From Stratiformator vulcanicus (GTDB taxonomy: Bacteria; Planctomycetota; Planctomycetia; Planctomycetales; Planctomycetaceae), in the NCBI RefSeq assembly GCF_007744515.1, contig NZ_CP036268.1, forward strand, positions 1,525,702 to 1,589,701: a stretch of 64,000 bases of DNA, written 5' to 3'. A model generated the notes under the pieces. It saw only the letters and a list, made by a program, of their open reading frames with translations. It made no database searches and was not told where the DNA came from. Of the stretch, positions 42,802-52,881 are shown piece after piece. The translations under genes were made by a program, and so were the position numbers. Within the stretch, counting starts at the first letter, position 1. Each line of letters opens with the position of its first letter.

Positions 42802-43344
42802 AACTGGCTGACGCTAAGGACAACTGACTAGGAATAGGAATTGTTGATTAGTGTCGTTCCGCAGTACATGTAGCGTCTCACGGCGGCGTTTCTGAGAAGT
42901 TTGCAGGCATTATGCGTTCGATAGCCGCAACGGTAAGAGCGGAACCGCTCTAGAAGCGGTTTTGCTCTCACGCAGGCTCAGCTGCATACCTGTCAAGTGT
43001 TGCGGACTTATCTGAAGACGACTTGCCGGGGAGTGATTCAGTTTCTGGAAGTATCGGAGGCGTTGCGTGAGCATGCCCCGCGGGTGGCCCGGCCGATTCT
43101 CGGCCGGGTGAGGGGGGCAGGTCATGATGACGATCGGAAGCTCGGCGTACATGTCACCTTCACCGGAGACGATGCCGCCCCTTGGGAGTATTCGATCGAG
43201 GGCAGCTTTGCCAAGATTCACTCCGGCCCGCAGAAGCCGATCCTCGACCTCAACGAACTGTGCGATTGGCATCAAGATGTTCGAGAAATCGGCGAAAGTG
43301 ATCTTGCGCCGCATGAGGTGATTGGAAAGCGCAAGTCGTAGCTC
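42802..43344. other. unassigned region with MITE copy 4
   Basis: Both strands between 43110 and 43320 have partial open frames that look protein-like (minus: PIAQFVEVEDRLLRAGVNLG; plus: GDDAAPWEYSIEGSF), but neither has a family match I recognise nor a proper start. Treated as degraded sequence. Confidence 0.3.
43081..43110. mobile_element. inverted-repeat element (MITE-like), copy 4, left end only
   Basis: 30 bases identical to the left terminal hairpin of copies 1-2 (GGGTGGCCCGGCCG-ATTCT-CGGCCGGGTG); the rest is missing. Confidence 0.65.
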
Positions 43345-43790
43345 CAGACATGATCTTTAAATTCCGGCCTTAATCGAATACACGAGCCGTCGTTCAGCCA
43401 CAGTCGCCGGCGTTTCGGCTGCTTCTGCGGCACTTTCAGGCCTTCTCGTCGCCACAGCCGTTCGATACGCTTGTGGTTCACATTCCATCCGCGACGCCTT
43501 AAAAGCACTGTGACCCGACGATAGCCGTAACGGCCGTACTGGGTCGCCATCTCCACCAAGTCCCGGACCGAACGAGACTCGTCGTCCGATAAATTGGGCG
43601 AGCGCCGCTGCGTTGACCGCCGGGGTCCGATAACGTGGCAGGCACGGCACTCGTCGACCGTCTCTCTCCGAATACCTCGTAAACGTGAGTCACCGCATGC
43701 CACCGTTTCAACCGGGCGTTCTCACTCTCCAGAAACGGATTTCGCCGTCTCGCAATCAATCCGCGAGCGGGACGAAGCGCCGATCCCATC
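43345..43790 (-). mobile_element. IS3-family insertion sequence remnant (orfA end, orfB start)
   Basis: On the minus strand RRRNPFLESENARLKR is the leucine-zipper end of OrfA. After frame change, PRRSTQRRSPNLSDDE, YGRYGYRRVTVLLRRRGWNV, NHKRIERLWRREGLKVPQK and LWLNDGSCIRLRPE give the HTH_21 region of OrfB, which breaks off at HVWSYDL just before the DDE integrase core. No DDE domain and no inverted repeats are left, so it is inactive. Confidence 0.8.
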
Positions 43791-44506
43791 AATGGTGCTC
43801 ACCCGTGCGGTGGTTTCGGTGTGACGGCGGGCCTAGCCGACAAACTCGCTCCAAGAAACCAACCCCTCCGCTTCGTGTGGATACGCGGAGATGTGCTTAG
43901 CCGCCAATCGCCAAGATTTGAACGCAACGAGCGGCGTCGGTTCGAGGGACGAGTCAATCCTGGCCTTTACTGTGGTCGTTCTAATGCGGAGGAAATTCGC
44001 CAACCACTTCGGCCATTTCAGTCAGACACACCCAGATCAATTCGTGTCGAAGCATCGTGCCTGACCTCATTCGTTGGAAACAATGCGGCTTAAGGGCTGC
44101 ACGAACCCGAAAACCCGACTCGGCCCGATTCGGCGGTGCACGACGTAAGAAAATTCAGTCGATCGAAGTGTATTGCTTCCGCAAATGGCACACAGATTGA
44201 AATGGCGAACCCTTGATGCAGCAATCGAGCGTGGTGGCCGGCACGTCGAAATTGCCACTCTGCATGGATACGACCAAAGCCAGTGCTTGATTCGATTTGC
44301 GAGCGCACAATTTTAATCAGAATTCGTGATTCTGCCCCGAATTCCATGGACACTTGCGTCCGAAGTCGTTAGCGTCAGTATTGTGTACAATTCGAGAATC
44401 TAGATATGTAAATCGTTCCGCCCCCTTTCAATCAGGCCGTTCAGTACGTGGGCGATGTCGGATTCTGTTGTTGATCAAGGCTTCATTTCTTGACCGAGAG
44501 GTAGTC
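43791..44506. other. intergenic region upstream of the DUF1559 cluster
   Basis: About 700 bases without a gene I can support; partial frames lack family character. It should hold the promoter of the gene cluster starting at 44507. Confidence 0.35.
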
Positions 44507-45532
44507 ATGCCCCGTAATTCCCGCGGCTTCACACTGATCGAGTTACTCGTAGTGATCGCGATCATCGCGATTTTGATTGCCCTGCTCCTGCCGGCGGTGC
44601 AGCAAGCCCGGGAGAGCGCCCGGCGGAGCCAGTGCCAGAATAATCTCAAGCAGTTCGGACTCGCACTGCATAACCACCATGACGCTTTTGGCCGTATGCC
44701 GGCTGGGGCAAACGGGGATAACTGGTCGTGGGGCGTTTTTCTGCTTCCATATTTGGATCAGGCGCAACTGTACGACAATCTTGATCCGCACAGCAATACG
44801 GTCGCGGCGGCCTTGGGGAACTCAACGAATCTCGACAATGCTCGAACGAAATTGCCGGTCTTCAGGTGCCCGTCTGACATCGGTCCGAATATTAACGACC
44901 AGCAAACTGTCGGCGGCAACAACTATAATGTCGCAACATCAAATTATCTCGGCAGTCACGATACCCACTTCTACAGTCGCGACGTTTACTTCAATAAGGA
45001 ATCAGGCGGCGGTGGCCGACCGGCGGGGTCTGTGGGTGCCTTCGGGGTCGCGAGAGGCGGGCACGAAGGCTTCACATTTGAAGAAATTCTTGATGGCACG
45101 AGTAACACGATCACGATCGGCGAGAAGGCGTGGCAGATCGGCGACGACGTGACCGGGGGTGGTGCTACCGTCGCGGTCAGGGACGGTGACGGAAACATTG
45201 ACGACTGGGCCGGCAACGGCCTCGCTCTGGCTATCGGGCGTTGGGGCATTAACGCGACACGCCAAAACGCAACCGACACCGACGAAGTGCAGCAGTCGTT
45301 TTCAAGCCGGCACGCTGGGGGGGCTCACTTCGTGTTTGCCGACGGATCGGTGCATTTCCTAAGTGAGAATATCGATCACGGATATGAGCAATTAATTGGC
45401 AACGGAAAAGGCAGTTCTCCAGCCGGGCAATTTAATAAGCAGGAGCTTTCGTTCGATCACGTAAAGAGATCGAATGGCGTCTGGGAGCGACTGATCCACA
45501 TTCGGGATAGAAAACCAGTTGGGCAGTTTTAG
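44507..45532 (+). CDS. DUF1559 protein with pilin-like N-terminus (first copy)
   Basis: 341 residues from ATG 44507 (the frame is open upstream but has no start with a site). The prepilin motif [20 protein letters not shown] is at 6-25, followed by [20 protein letters not shown]. The C-terminal signature [20 protein letters not shown] (H-x-G-G... DGSV) is diagnostic of DUF1559. These are abundant planctomycete surface proteins assumed to be processed by a prepilin peptidase; their role is unknown. It is the first gene of a five-gene rightward cluster. Confidence 0.9.
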   Translation: MPRNSRGFTLIELLVVIAIIAILIALLLPAVQQARESARRSQCQNNLKQFGLALHNHHDAFGRMPAGANGDNWSWGVFLLPYLDQAQLYDNLDPHSNTVAAALGNSTNLDNARTKLPVFRCPSDIGPNINDQQTVGGNNYNVATSNYLGSHDTHFYSRDVYFNKESGGGGRPAGSVGAFGVARGGHEGFTFEEILDGTSNTITIGEKAWQIGDDVTGGGATVAVRDGDGNIDDWAGNGLALAIGRWGINATRQNATDTDEVQQSFSSRHAGGAHFVFADGSVHFLSENIDHGYEQLIGNGKGSSPAGQFNKQELSFDHVKRSNGVWERLIHIRDRKPVGQF

Positions 45533-45626
45533 CTGCAGGGGTGATGAAGTATCGCCTTATTTTTTACTCGGCCGCATTGCATGCAATTCATCTCGGAACG
45601 TCACATTCGTGAATAGGAACAAGCTC

Positions 45627-46637
45627 ATGAGTCCTCGTCGCTCGGCCTTTACACTTATCGAACTCTTAGTCGTGATCGCCATTATTGCGATCCTGATTGC
45701 CCTCCTTCTGCCGGCAGTGCAGCAGGCAAGAGAGGCGGCCCGCCGCAGTAGTTGCCGAAATCATCTCAAGCAAGTCGGGCTTGCGATGCACAATTATCAC
45801 GAGATTCACCGTTGCTTTCCATCGGGCTGGATTGAAGAGGAGCCTCGCAATCAGCAGGGTTGCAACTGGGGCTGGGGGGCCCTGATTCTGCCACTGTTGG
45901 AACAGGACGCTCGATATAACGAAATGTATGTCGGCCGTCTTTCGGCTAAGCAGTCATACATTCAGGCACTCGATCCGGATGGCGATGGCGTCACCAGTCG
46001 CACGTTAATGAAGCGGCCGATTGACGTTCTGCGATGCCCCTCGGACCGAGAGCCAAAGTCACAGAAAAAAGCGATATTCACAAAAGCGTCGATCGGCACG
46101 GGCTCTAGCGGAAACTCTTTTGAGGAGATGGCAAAAGGTAACTACGTTGCCGTTAATAGTAGCAATCGCCCTCAGTTTCTCGAGGGAGCGCCCGGCGATG
46201 GCGGAAACGATCGGGCCAACGGTGCCTTTATCATGGATGGGAAAATTCGAGTGCGAGACGTGACCGATGGGGCAACCAACACAATTTTCGTCGGGGAACG
46301 CATTGTGTACATTATCGACGCCTCAGGCTCGTCGACCAACTGCCTTGGCGTTAATGCCTTCGTGGCCAATGCGGGAACGGGCCAGAGCAGCTTTCACAGT
46401 ACATACAGCCAGACATCCGTCCTCGCCGGTGGAGAAGCATTTATTAACGGAACCGCCGATTGCGATCGGGGATTCAGCAGTAATCATGCGGGCGGTGCAA
46501 ATTTCTTGCTGGGCGACGGTTCCGTCAGATTTCTCAGTGAAAACATCGATCATAATCCATCGACCGACGATGTTGTTGACAGCGTGTTCGAGTCACTTCT
46601 GGGGAAAGACGATGGGAACCCCATTGGCAAGTTCTAG
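45627..46637 (+). CDS. DUF1559 protein with pilin-like N-terminus (second copy)
   Basis: 336 residues from ATG 45627, with AGGAAC upstream. [20 protein letters not shown] at 6-25 is nearly identical to its neighbour in this part, while the body differs. Signatures [20 protein letters not shown] and [20 protein letters not shown] are DUF1559 hallmarks. Likely a pseudopilin-like surface protein. Same transcript as the first copy. Confidence 0.9.
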   Translation: MSPRRSAFTLIELLVVIAIIAILIALLLPAVQQAREAARRSSCRNHLKQVGLAMHNYHEIHRCFPSGWIEEEPRNQQGCNWGWGALILPLLEQDARYNEMYVGRLSAKQSYIQALDPDGDGVTSRTLMKRPIDVLRCPSDREPKSQKKAIFTKASIGTGSSGNSFEEMAKGNYVAVNSSNRPQFLEGAPGDGGNDRANGAFIMDGKIRVRDVTDGATNTIFVGERIVYIIDASGSSTNCLGVNAFVANAGTGQSSFHSTYSQTSVLAGGEAFINGTADCDRGFSSNHAGGANFLLGDGSVRFLSENIDHNPSTDDVVDSVFESLLGKDDGNPIGKF

Positions 46638-46699
46638 GCCGTGTGAATTCTGCGGCAATCTATTTTGTCGAGTCTTAAACGATCGCGGAGCTACTTCAG

Positions 46700-48931
46700 A
46701 TGAGATTTCTAATCCTTTGCATTGCCGGAATCAGTGCAGCCTTTGCAAGCAATGCTACGATGGCTCATGCCGCCGTTAGTTTTGAGCAGGATGTTCTCCC
46801 AATCCTCAAAGAGCGTTGCTTTCAGTGTCATACGACACGCAGCAGCCGACCAAAGGGGGGACTCGCGCTCGACAGCCTCGATGCCGTCATGTCTCACCAG
46901 CAGGAGAGTTCGATTATCGCTCCGGGCAAGCCGAACGAGAGCTACCTCTATGAGCGAATTAGTACCGTCGATGACGAGTACACGCGAATGCCGCCGGTCG
47001 ACTCGGGGCCGTCGCTGACCTCAGAGCAGATCGATATCATCCGCAAGTGGATTGCATCCGGAGCCAGTGTGGGGAATTGGAAGCAGTTTGAATGGGAGGC
47101 GCAGCAGCCTTTCGAACATCAGCCGAGAAATTCCGTTAATCTTCAGCAAGCTGCAGCGACGATTGATCGGCTGGTTGAGAAAAAACTGGACGAGGCTAAT
47201 CAGGAACCGAATTCTAATATCGACGACGAAACGTTCCTGCGGCGTATTTTCCTCGACTCCATCGGTCGAATCCCGACCTATCAAGAAGCACAAGTATTTT
47301 TGCAGGACCCCGCTTCTGATAAGCGGGATAAGCTGATCACCCGCTTGTTGAACAGCGAGGGGTACGTCAGTGACCAATTCAATCACTGGGCTGATGCGCT
47401 GCGTGTGCAAAGTAATCCTCATAAGGCGAATGGAGCTCCTTTTATCCATTGGATTAAAGAATCGATCCGTGAGAACAAGCCGTACGACAAGTTTGTTTAC
47501 GACATGCTGACGGCTCAAGGGACTATGTGGGGAGACGACAACGGCGCGACCGGTTACTGGTTTCGTGACTCAGGCAACTTTACCGCCAACTATGAGGCAA
47601 CCACCGCCCTGTTCTTGGGCACGGATATGAGTTGTGCTCAATGTCACGACCATCCCTACGACTATTGGAGCCGCAAGCAGTATTTCCAGATGAAAGCGTA
47701 TTTCGATGGCAATCGCATCGGCAGCTATTATCTGGGAGACGTCTTTAAGAAGGGAATGGATGACAAGATCGGAAAATCTTATAGCGAGCACCGCCATATG
47801 CTACGCAAAAAGAGATTAGGCAATAAGCACCCGGAAAAAGAACGCAGCAATACGGCCTACCAGCTAAAGTCAGGCGTGCAGCGGAATCTGTGGCATTGGG
47901 TCGGTCGCGGAGGCTATCGCTATCCCGAAGACTACGATTACGACGACGCAAAACCGAAGGGTCCGATGGAGCCCGCCGTATTATTTGGAGAATCGCCTGA
48001 GCGGTCCGGAATCTCGAATGATCCCGTGACTGCCGCGAAATGGATCACTTCGCCGAAAAATCACCGATTCGTCCAGTCAATTGCGAATCGCATGTGGATG
48101 AAGGTGTTCGGGGCACCGGTTACCGGAGAACTGACTGATGTGATCGACATCGCGGAGAGCGACAACCCGGCATTGGCCCGCTATTTGATGGAGCTGATGG
48201 TCGACCTAAATTTCGATCTAAAAAAATTCCAACAGATATTATATAATACGAAGACTTATCAGCGTGGCGTATCTGTCGATCATAATGCGGGCGAGCCATT
48301 TTTTTTCGCCGGTCCGGTTCTAAGACGCTGCTCCGCAGAGCAGCTTTGGGATTCTTTAATGACGTTGGCGACGCGTGATCTCGACTCTAGAATAGATCGA
48401 TCACCGCCCGACTTCCAATGGTTCAAGCGGACTGCGGCGGTCGAGAGCGTCGACGAGTTTTGGGCGATCGTCGATGAAAAGATTGCGAAGGCTCCACGAA
48501 GTCTTAATTGGCGTATCCTCGTCAGGAACATCAAGAAAAACGGCGGCTTTGATCCTGACAAACTAATCCGCGCCAGCGAGTTGCACCAGCCTGCTTGGGA
48601 TGGTCATTTCTTGATGGAATTTGGGCAAAGCGACCGCACATTGATAGACAATGCCTGGTCTAACCCCACGACACCGCAGTCTTTGGCCCTTCTGAACGGG
48701 CCATTGCTTGATGAAATAGTCCGCGAGGGCGGCTTAATATTTGAAACAGTCAAAACGCTACGAAACCCGGAAGAACGAACGCGAGCCGTGTTCCTGAGTG
48801 TCCTGACCAGAAAGCCGACCGAAGAAGAACTTCGATTCGTGCTCGATGAAATTAGCCGAGACGAAGGAATGCGCTACGACAAACTGGTCTGGGCTCTGCT
48901 GAATACGCGCGAGTTTATGTTCATCAAGTAG
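46700..48931 (+). CDS. DUF1549/DUF1553 protein with N-terminal cytochrome-c-like (PSCyt1) domain
   Basis: 743 residues. Signal peptide 1-24; then FEQDVLPILKERCFQCHTTR, the CxxCH heme-c site (PSCyt1); PSCyt2/DUF1549 with LRRIFLDSIGRIPTYQEAQV and FNHWADALRV; a second CxxCH in CAQCHDHPYDYWSRKQY; and the DUF1553 part FVQSIANRMWMKVFGAPVTG through LNTREFMFIK. This combination is characteristic of planctomycetes, is always paired with a DUF1501 protein and is probably a periplasmic redox enzyme. Function not established. Paired here with the next gene. Confidence 0.9.
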   Translation: MRFLILCIAGISAAFASNATMAHAAVSFEQDVLPILKERCFQCHTTRSSRPKGGLALDSLDAVMSHQQESSIIAPGKPNESYLYERISTVDDEYTRMPPVDSGPSLTSEQIDIIRKWIASGASVGNWKQFEWEAQQPFEHQPRNSVNLQQAAATIDRLVEKKLDEANQEPNSNIDDETFLRRIFLDSIGRIPTYQEAQVFLQDPASDKRDKLITRLLNSEGYVSDQFNHWADALRVQSNPHKANGAPFIHWIKESIRENKPYDKFVYDMLTAQGTMWGDDNGATGYWFRDSGNFTANYEATTALFLGTDMSCAQCHDHPYDYWSRKQYFQMKAYFDGNRIGSYYLGDVFKKGMDDKIGKSYSEHRHMLRKKRLGNKHPEKERSNTAYQLKSGVQRNLWHWVGRGGYRYPEDYDYDDAKPKGPMEPAVLFGESPERSGISNDPVTAAKWITSPKNHRFVQSIANRMWMKVFGAPVTGELTDVIDIAESDNPALARYLMELMVDLNFDLKKFQQILYNTKTYQRGVSVDHNAGEPFFFAGPVLRRCSAEQLWDSLMTLATRDLDSRIDRSPPDFQWFKRTAAVESVDEFWAIVDEKIAKAPRSLNWRILVRNIKKNGGFDPDKLIRASELHQPAWDGHFLMEFGQSDRTLIDNAWSNPTTPQSLALLNGPLLDEIVREGGLIFETVKTLRNPEERTRAVFLSVLTRKPTEEELRFVLDEISRDEGMRYDKLVWALLNTREFMFIK

Positions 48932-49008
48932 GCTGCGGCCCTAATCTAATTTCCGTGCTCGTAAGACTAAAGAAAACTTGCCGATCTCTGGTATCAAGGA
49001 TAATATCT

Positions 49009-50334
49009 ATGAATAGCGACTTGATGAAATTAAGTGCGTTCTCGCGTCGTTGTTTTGTGGAACGTGCCGCGAAGTCATTTCTCGGTGTCAGTCTCGGCTC
49101 ACTGGCTGGCCGCGCATTAGCCGCGGGCGGAGCCAACCTGCCTGACTATCCGAAAGGAAAAGGCAAGGCAAAAAGCATTATCTATTTGTTTATGGACGGG
49201 GGGATGAGCCACCTCGACACGCTCGATCCGAAACCCGAGAAAAAAGACGTGCAGGGGCCTATTGGAGCCATCCAGACGAAGATTCCGGGCGTTCAGTTCG
49301 GCAGCGTTCTACCAAAGCTCGCACAGCGGGCTGACAAGTTCGCCGTTGTTCGTAGCCTCCATCACACGATGGGCAACCATGAGATCGGCAAATATAAGGT
49401 CTGGACCGGGTACGAACAGCAGACCGGCATCACTCACCCGGCAATGGGCGCATGGGTTGCCAAACAGGCGGAGCGGCTTAATCCAAATTTGCCCAGTTAC
49501 GTGAAGATGGGTGGGCTCGCCGGGCATCCCGCGAACGGCTTCTTCGAGGTGAAGCACGCTCCGTTGCCGATCACCAGCCCGACCGAGGGCATTCAGAATG
49601 TGAAGCTCCGCGGCGAGATGACCATGGACGAATTCCGACGTGACCTGTCTCTCGCCCAGAGAATCGACCGAAACTTTCTGGCCCGCTTCGACAGTAAGCA
49701 AGTTCGAGCTTATGGCGACCTCTATAAAGATGCGATCGCAATGATGACTAGTAAAGACCTCGGCGCATTCGACATCGGAAAAGAGCCGAAAGAGGTGCAA
49801 CAGCGATACGGCGACGACGACTTCGGCAAAGGTTGTCTGCTAGCCCGGCGCCTTGTCGAGCACGGTGTGCGTTTCGTCGAGGTATCGCTCGGCGGCTGGG
49901 ATACACACACCGATAACCATAAGGGCGTGGCCGATCGGGCAAAAACTCTCGACGGAGTCCTATCCGCACTGCTGGACGACCTAGCGGCGAAGGGACTGAT
50001 CGACTCGACCCTCGTCGTACTTACAACGGAATTCGGTCGTTCGCCGAAGATCGATGAGTATGCCGGTCGGAATCACTTCCCAATCGCCTATAGCAGCATT
50101 TTGGCAGGCGGTGGAGTTCAAGGCGGGCAGGTCCACGGCAAGACAAGTGCCGACGGTAGCTATGTCGTTGATGGCATGATCCGGCCTTGGGAACTCAATT
50201 CAACCATCGCTTATGCGTTGGGATTGGATATATACAATATGGAAATGCCGTTTCCCGGCGGACAGCTCTTCAGTATCGCTGGCAAAGACACTCAGATCGA
50301 TAAAGCGCAGCCTCTGACGAATCTGTTTTCTTAA
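49009..50334 (+). CDS. DUF1501 protein, partner of the DUF1549/1553 gene
   Basis: 441 residues from ATG 49009, with AAGGA about 9 bases upstream. The N-terminus has a Tat-like signal (SRRCFVERAAKSFLGVSLGS). IIYLFMDGGMSHLDTLDPKP, GNHEIGKYKVWTGYEQQTGI and GGWDTHTDNHKGVADRAKTL are DUF1501 blocks, with the metal-binding-like Asp and His residues of the alkaline-phosphatase/sulfatase-like fold. Known to be co-encoded with DUF1553 proteins; biochemical activity unknown. Confidence 0.9.
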   Translation: MNSDLMKLSAFSRRCFVERAAKSFLGVSLGSLAGRALAAGGANLPDYPKGKGKAKSIIYLFMDGGMSHLDTLDPKPEKKDVQGPIGAIQTKIPGVQFGSVLPKLAQRADKFAVVRSLHHTMGNHEIGKYKVWTGYEQQTGITHPAMGAWVAKQAERLNPNLPSYVKMGGLAGHPANGFFEVKHAPLPITSPTEGIQNVKLRGEMTMDEFRRDLSLAQRIDRNFLARFDSKQVRAYGDLYKDAIAMMTSKDLGAFDIGKEPKEVQQRYGDDDFGKGCLLARRLVEHGVRFVEVSLGGWDTHTDNHKGVADRAKTLDGVLSALLDDLAAKGLIDSTLVVLTTEFGRSPKIDEYAGRNHFPIAYSSILAGGGVQGGQVHGKTSADGSYVVDGMIRPWELNSTIAYALGLDIYNMEMPFPGGQLFSIAGKDTQIDKAQPLTNLFS

Positions 50335-50382
50335 TGTTTCACCGAGCTGTCAACGAGCTGTTGAATTAACGAGGAAGTTTTT

Positions 50383-51081
50383 GTGATTAAGAAGTCAACA
50401 CTCGGCGATCAGGTTTTCCAGCAGCTCGCGTCCGAAATCGTCTCCGGCCGGTTTGAGTCCGGCGAAGCCCTGCGCGAGATCGAGTTAGCTTCTCGATTAA
50501 ATGTCAGTCGGACGCCGGTACGCGAAGCGATCAGGCAGCTCGCGTCAACGGGACTCGTCGAGTTTCGAGTTAACAAGGGTGCCGTAGTCCGTGAAATTGA
50601 GCCTGAGCAAGTTCGTCAAATTTATCACGTGCGTGAAGCGCTCGAATGCCTTGCCGTCAAGCTCGCTTGTCGGAACCTGAAGACTCAGGACTTTGAGTAC
50701 CTCGACGAGTTGGTTTCTCAAGTGCGAGGTAGCGAAGGCGAGGATCGCAGAGAACTCTGCAACGAACTTGACCTTAAACTTCACCGAATGATTGCTCTGC
50801 GATCACGAAATCCGATCCTGTCCGACGAGATCGATCGTTTCAACGATCTCATGGCACTTCTGCGAGCTTGGACCGCCGAGAGTGAAGAAGTACTGCTCAT
50901 CACGCTGGCCGAACATCTCGAAATTATTGAAGCACTGCGTGCTCTTGATGAGGAGCGGTCCCTTGCTGCAATGAGCCTTCATCTCCGGAAATCGGCTGAT
51001 CGCAACGCCGGCTACATCCGCGAACGTGCCGTGGCGACAAACGTGAAGAACCATGTGTGCCAAAATACCGAACCGCAGTGA
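50383..51081 (+). CDS. GntR-family (FCD) transcriptional regulator
   Basis: 232 residues with a GTG start at 50383 preceded by GAGGAAG. N-terminal winged helix GDQVFQQLASEIVSGRFESG, with the recognition region ELASRLNVSRTPVREAIRQL; C-terminal FCD domain with REALECLAVKLACRN and HRMIALRSRN. It likely senses an organic acid and controls the cluster that ends with it. Confidence 0.85.
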   Translation: MIKKSTLGDQVFQQLASEIVSGRFESGEALREIELASRLNVSRTPVREAIRQLASTGLVEFRVNKGAVVREIEPEQVRQIYHVREALECLAVKLACRNLKTQDFEYLDELVSQVRGSEGEDRRELCNELDLKLHRMIALRSRNPILSDEIDRFNDLMALLRAWTAESEEVLLITLAEHLEIIEALRALDEERSLAAMSLHLRKSADRNAGYIRERAVATNVKNHVCQNTEPQ

Positions 51082-51202
51082 ACTGATTCCTTGGTATGCG
51101 GATGTGCAGTATCCTACGCTCGAACGAGCGACTGATTAATTAGTCAAGCGTCAACTCCGCCGAGCGCATTTCCAATTGAGTTGCCAGTCGATCGAGTCAA
51201 TG

Positions 51203-51394
51203 CTACCAGAATCGGTCCAATAACCCTCTGAGAATACTCAACAGGCAGCCGAGTTGCCAGAAGCCTGCGGAGAGGTGAGCGCGATATTCCCAACGCATCC
51301 CCAATCGACGAAACTGGTATCGCAGCCGATGGTGCGTTCGACTTTCCAGCGGCTGCGATAATGCTCCGTGCTGTTTGTCACGACATTCTGACAC
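51203..51394 (-). pseudogene. transposase remnant, IS5-like C-terminus
   Basis: LESRTHHRLRYQFRRLGMRW then EYRAHLSAGFWQLGCLLSIL resembles the ending of IS5/IS4-type transposases (a V-E-R-T...F-R-R-L...R-W-E pattern and a Leu-rich final helix). Only about 45 residues are left, with no inverted repeats seen. Confidence 0.55.
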
Positions 51395-51612
51395 TTTCTG
51401 TCCGACGTTTCGGAAGTAGGGAGATAGAGAGCGATGACATTGACCTTCCGCGCGTCCTAACGCGCGGCCCCATTGAAGCCGGAACTTCTAATAGCTAAAA
51501 AAATCTCACGCACCCCGGATCTGCGGTGGCAGTTGACCTTGATGTGCAGTGGCCGGACTCCCGGCCACTGCACACCAAGAATGAACCCGGTCGTCTTAAT
51601 CAAGCCGGAAAG

Positions 51613-51741
51613 TTATTTCTGCCGTCTCCGCCCGTGTCTGCGGCCGACGTTATAACCTTTCCGGCTGCCGGTACGTTTCCCCGCGCGGTACAGCCAGTAG
51701 CCGATACCGCCGATTAAGGCGATGTAGAACAGTTCTTCCAT
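51613..51741 (-). CDS. small membrane protein, last gene of the ubiquitin-like operon
   Basis: 42 residues: MEELFYIALIGGIGYWLYRA, one TM, then an extremely basic tail (GKRTGSRKGYNVGRRHGRRR). A GGAGAATC precedes the ATG. It lies 46 bases past the 61-residue gene in the same orientation. No family recognised; the tail may bind nucleic acid or acidic lipids. Confidence 0.5.
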   Translation of the reverse strand: MEELFYIALIGGIGYWLYRAGKRTGSRKGYNVGRRHGRRRQK

Positions 51742-51787
51742 AGATTCTCCGTTTGGTTTCGTGTGGAGCTTCCGCGCCATCACGGAA

Positions 51788-51973
51788 CTAAGGGTTTCGA
51801 TTGACGCTCGGCTGCGAGAACAGCGACGTGTTCCGCCGAAGTTCGACATCATCCCAGTCGATGTAGGGGCCGCTTTCGTCCCCTTCATCCGGTCCGAAGC
51901 CGCGATGCTTGATTGTGCGGACGGTCTCACCGGTGGCTCGGGCGACGGCCCGGTTCAGGTCATTCGTGGTCAT
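51788..51973 (-). CDS. small helix-turn-helix-like protein of the ubiquitin-like operon
   Basis: 61 residues from ATG 51973 with AAAGG upstream. MTTNDLNRAVARATGETVRT followed by IKHRGFGP has the look of a short HTH (MerR/HU-like N-terminus), then an acidic stretch GPYIDWDDVELRR. It starts immediately after the terminator at 51999-52027. Similar small genes accompany ThiF/JAB operons in planctomycetes as I know them, but the role is unknown. Confidence 0.6.
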   Translation of the reverse strand: MTTNDLNRAVARATGETVRTIKHRGFGPDEGDESGPYIDWDDVELRRNTSLFSQPSVNRNP

Positions 51974-51998
51974 AGCTGAAAGCCTTTCAGGAATTAAA

Positions 51999-52027
51999 GA
52001 AGGCCGCCCCATTCGGGAGCGGCCTTC
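51999..52027 (-). terminator. intra-operon Rho-independent terminator
   Basis: On the minus strand GAAGGCCGC and GCGGCCTTC form a 9-bp stem (with three additional inner G-C pairs) followed by TTTAATT. It separates the conjugation genes from the two downstream small genes and may attenuate them. Confidence 0.7.
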
Positions 52028-52063
52028 GGTATCGGTCAGGATTAATCGGCTAAGCCACGCGGC

Positions 52064-52207
52064 TCAGCCGAACATGTTCTTAAGCACCCAGTAGGCCAGC
52101 ACAAGGGCAAGCATCGCGAGCACGAACTCGATCACCTCTCCCATGTCGCGAAAGCCCAGAATGCCGACTTGAACCAGCACGTTCACCGCGAGGGCGAACA
52201 TCAGCAT
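52064..52207 (-). CDS. small two-helix membrane protein of the ubiquitin-like operon
   Basis: 47 residues from ATG 52207: MLMFALAVNVLVQVGILGFR, a short polar turn (DMGEV) and a second hydrophobic helix ending YWVLKNMFG. An AAGGAG lies 20 bases before this ATG, but only 8 bases before an in-frame ATC at 52219, so initiation may occur four codons further upstream at a non-ATG codon. It starts right after the E1 gene stop and is followed by a terminator. Confidence 0.6.
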   Translation of the reverse strand: MLMFALAVNVLVQVGILGFRDMGEVIEFVLAMLALVLAYWVLKNMFG

Positions 52208-52236
52208 CCGCTCGAAGATCTGGTTATCTCCTTTTG

Positions 52237-52881
52237 TTAATTTGAGGGGTGGCCGATGGTGAGTTCCGCGGCCGTTAAGTTCAGCGTCTGCTCCGGCTCC
52301 GTCGGGATGCCCCGTAGCCAGCGAACGTATTGATGCAGCATTAAGCCCGCAGCGATGTGGGCGGTGTAGATCACGCCGCGGGACGTGCAGCTGCCGGCTT
52401 GAGCCTCGTCTTGGGTGAATAGCGTCGCTTCGTACCGCGGGTGATCGTCATGCGACGACACAGCGAGCACGCGGATCACTTCCGCCAGCATTCGACCGTC
52501 ACACCAGAAGCGGCAGCGGTCCTTAATGGCCTTCCAGATCGCCGACCGGGCCGAGATCGAGTCGACGCAGCAGAACACCGCTCGATGAACTTCATGGCGA
52601 GTGCGAAAGCGGTCGGCGATTCTCTGCACTTCGATCGAGGGGTCGATCTCACGGATCGCGTCCTGCACGGCATCGACCTTTAATCGGCCGACATCCTGCT
52701 GTCGGTACCCCTGCGTTGAGACGTTCGTCTCATCGACCGTGTCGAAGTCGATTAATTGCAGGGTCGGCACGCCGAGCGACGCCGCCTGAAGGGCAACCTG
52801 CCGGCCGATCGCTCCGACGCCGATCACCGTCACCGGCGATTCAATAAGTCTCTCCTCGGGCACCAGCCCGCTCTGCCGCAT
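52237..52881 (-). CDS. ThiF-family E1-like adenylyltransferase
   Basis: 214 residues from ATG 52881 (alternative ATG 52896; both have AGGAG-type sites). Rossmann motif [20 protein letters not shown] (Gly-x-Gly-x-x-Gly at 21-26), [17 protein letters not shown] with the Asp residues that position ATP-Mg, and RLKVDAV with the conserved Arg/Lys. [15 protein letters not shown] is the ThiF-type crossover region, and [20 protein letters not shown] near the C-terminus holds the best-conserved Cys (164). As in E1/MoeB/ThiF it should adenylate the C-terminus of the Ubl encoded at 54595-54825. Overlaps the JAB gene by 41 bases. Confidence 0.85.
   Translation of the reverse strand: MRQSGLVPEERLIESPVTVIGVGAIGRQVALQAASLGVPTLQLIDFDTVDETNVSTQGYRQQDVGRLKVDAVQDAIREIDPSIEVQRIADRFRTRHEVHRAVFCCVDSISARSAIWKAIKDRCRFWCDGRMLAEVIRVLAVSSHDDHPRYEATLFTQDEAQAGSCTSRGVIYTAHIAAGLMLHQYVRWLRGIPTEPEQTLNLTAAELTIGHPSN

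Noticed and set aside
42910..43341. Open frames on both strands (PIAQFVEVEDRLL on minus; WEYSIEGSF on plus)
   Set aside because: Both begin or end inside repeat or IS debris, have no proper start and match no family I know; kept only as an unassigned region.
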